Assembly (NCBI RefSeq): GCF_024809975.1
Contig: NZ_JANUDY010000005.1
Span: 248,001-312,000, forward strand
Direction of reading: 5' to 3'
DNA from: Comamonas sp. BIGb0152
Lineage (GTDB): Bacteria; Pseudomonadota; Gammaproteobacteria; Burkholderiales; Burkholderiaceae_C
DNA length: 64,000 bases
Notes under the pieces: model-generated
Database searches by the model: none
The model's input: only the letters and a program-made list of their open reading frames with translations
Told to the model about the DNA's origin: nothing
Shown here: positions 63,694 through 64,000 of the stretch, in pieces
How positions within the stretch are numbered: the first letter of the stretch is position 1
How the letters are laid out: every line of letters starts with the position of its first letter
Translations under genes and position numbers: made by a program

Positions 63694-64000
63694 ATGACCA
63701 GCACATTGATGAACCGCGACGACTTCCGCGCTGCGCTTGAAAATGCCATCAAGGGCAAGAGCGCCAACAAGGCCCCTTTCAGCGTGGCCTGGGCCACGGG
63801 CCGTTTGAGCCGTGAGCACCTGGCGCGCTGGGCTGAGAACCACTACCACTATGTGGGCCCGTTTGCCGACTACCTGGGCTACCTCTATGCCCGCACCCCT
63901 GACCATATGACCGAGGCCAAGGACTTTTTGCTGGCCAATATGTATGAGGAAGAGATCGGCGGCGACCGCCATACCGATCTGCTGATCCGCTTTGCCGAGG
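63694..64000 (+). CDS. PqqC-like / haem-oxygenase-fold putative metalloenzyme, 3' end beyond the window
   Basis: The first 102 residues are visible, starting at ATG 63694 with AGAGGAAC upstream. WAENHYHYVGPFADYLGYLY and NMYEEEIGGDRHTDLL are helices with Glu/His residues of the kind that bind metal in PqqC/TenA-like haem-oxygenase-fold enzymes (including diiron oxidases that act on amino or fatty acids). The family is usually about 230 residues, so more than half is outside. Divergent from the ferredoxin operon with shared operator-like sites, it is the likely oxygenase served by the two ferredoxins. Confidence 0.8.
   Translation, partial: MTSTLMNRDDFRAALENAIKGKSANKAPFSVAWATGRLSREHLARWAENHYHYVGPFADYLGYLYARTPDHMTEAKDFLLANMYEEEIGGDRHTDLLIRFAE

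Overview
The window is GC-rich chromosomal DNA of a betaproteobacterium, most likely a Comamonas/Delftia-type member of the Comamonadaceae. This rests on protein resemblance and gene neighbourhoods: a TorF-like porin with glnK-amtB, a paired DUF2868/DUF3482-type locus, many ABC uptake systems for organic acids and peptides, and a VgrG/Rhs type VI effector island. No tRNA, rRNA, CRISPR array, transposase or replication origin was recognised.

Layout. (1) 1-529: 5' part of a ferredoxin-NADP reductase gene. (2) 0.7-9.1 kb, minus strand: a catabolic operon with an FAD 2-hydroxyacid dehydrogenase, a spermidine/putrescine-type ABC importer with fused permease, a DapA-family lyase, an FMN L-2-hydroxyacid oxidase and an IclR regulator. 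(3) 9.6-19.4 kb, minus strand: a type VI island with VgrG, a PAAR-Rhs polymorphic toxin, a membrane immunity candidate, then AT-rich DNA carrying two broken copies of the rhs 3' region, each near small membrane-protein genes. (4) 19.8-23.0 kb: a branched-chain amino acid-type binding protein and a fused LivH-LivM permease without ATPase genes. (5) 23.1-26.7 kb: a small secreted protein and a GTPase/DUF2868 membrane pair. (6) 26.8-28.0 kb: a stand-alone TrpB paralogue. (7) 28.2-38.8 kb, plus strand: LysR, flavin monooxygenase, a complete Dpp-type peptide/opine importer, a BAAT-like thioesterase and two carboxymuconolactone decarboxylase/AhpD-type proteins. It converges on (8) 38.9-45.3 kb, minus strand: a complete Liv transporter, another AhpD-type protein and a luciferase-like (LLM) monooxygenase. 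(9) 45.5-49.8 kb: comM, and divergently a porin-glnK-amtB operon behind an NtrC-like site and a sigma-54-type promoter. (10) 49.9-52.7 kb: a three-domain cysteine desulfurase/persulfide dioxygenase/rhodanese fusion divergent from a DecR/CyuR-like Lrp regulator. (11) 52.8-56.3 kb: an SMP-30-like lactonase and glcE-glcF. (12) 56.3-64 kb: a gene set whose intergenic regions share a TGTATACA-like palindrome. It holds a gamma-glutamyltransferase-like protein, an unclassified permease, a small protein, a GntR regulator, an ornithine cyclodeaminase-family enzyme, a TSUP exporter, two 2Fe-2S ferredoxins with a small unknown protein between them, and a PqqC-like/haem-oxygenase-fold enzyme cut by the window end.

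The most interesting loci are the dual-ferredoxin/PqqC-like cluster with its apparent shared operator, the sulfur fusion enzyme with its DecR-like regulator, and the Rhs island with its displaced cassettes. Functions come from reading protein motifs by eye; no database search was run.
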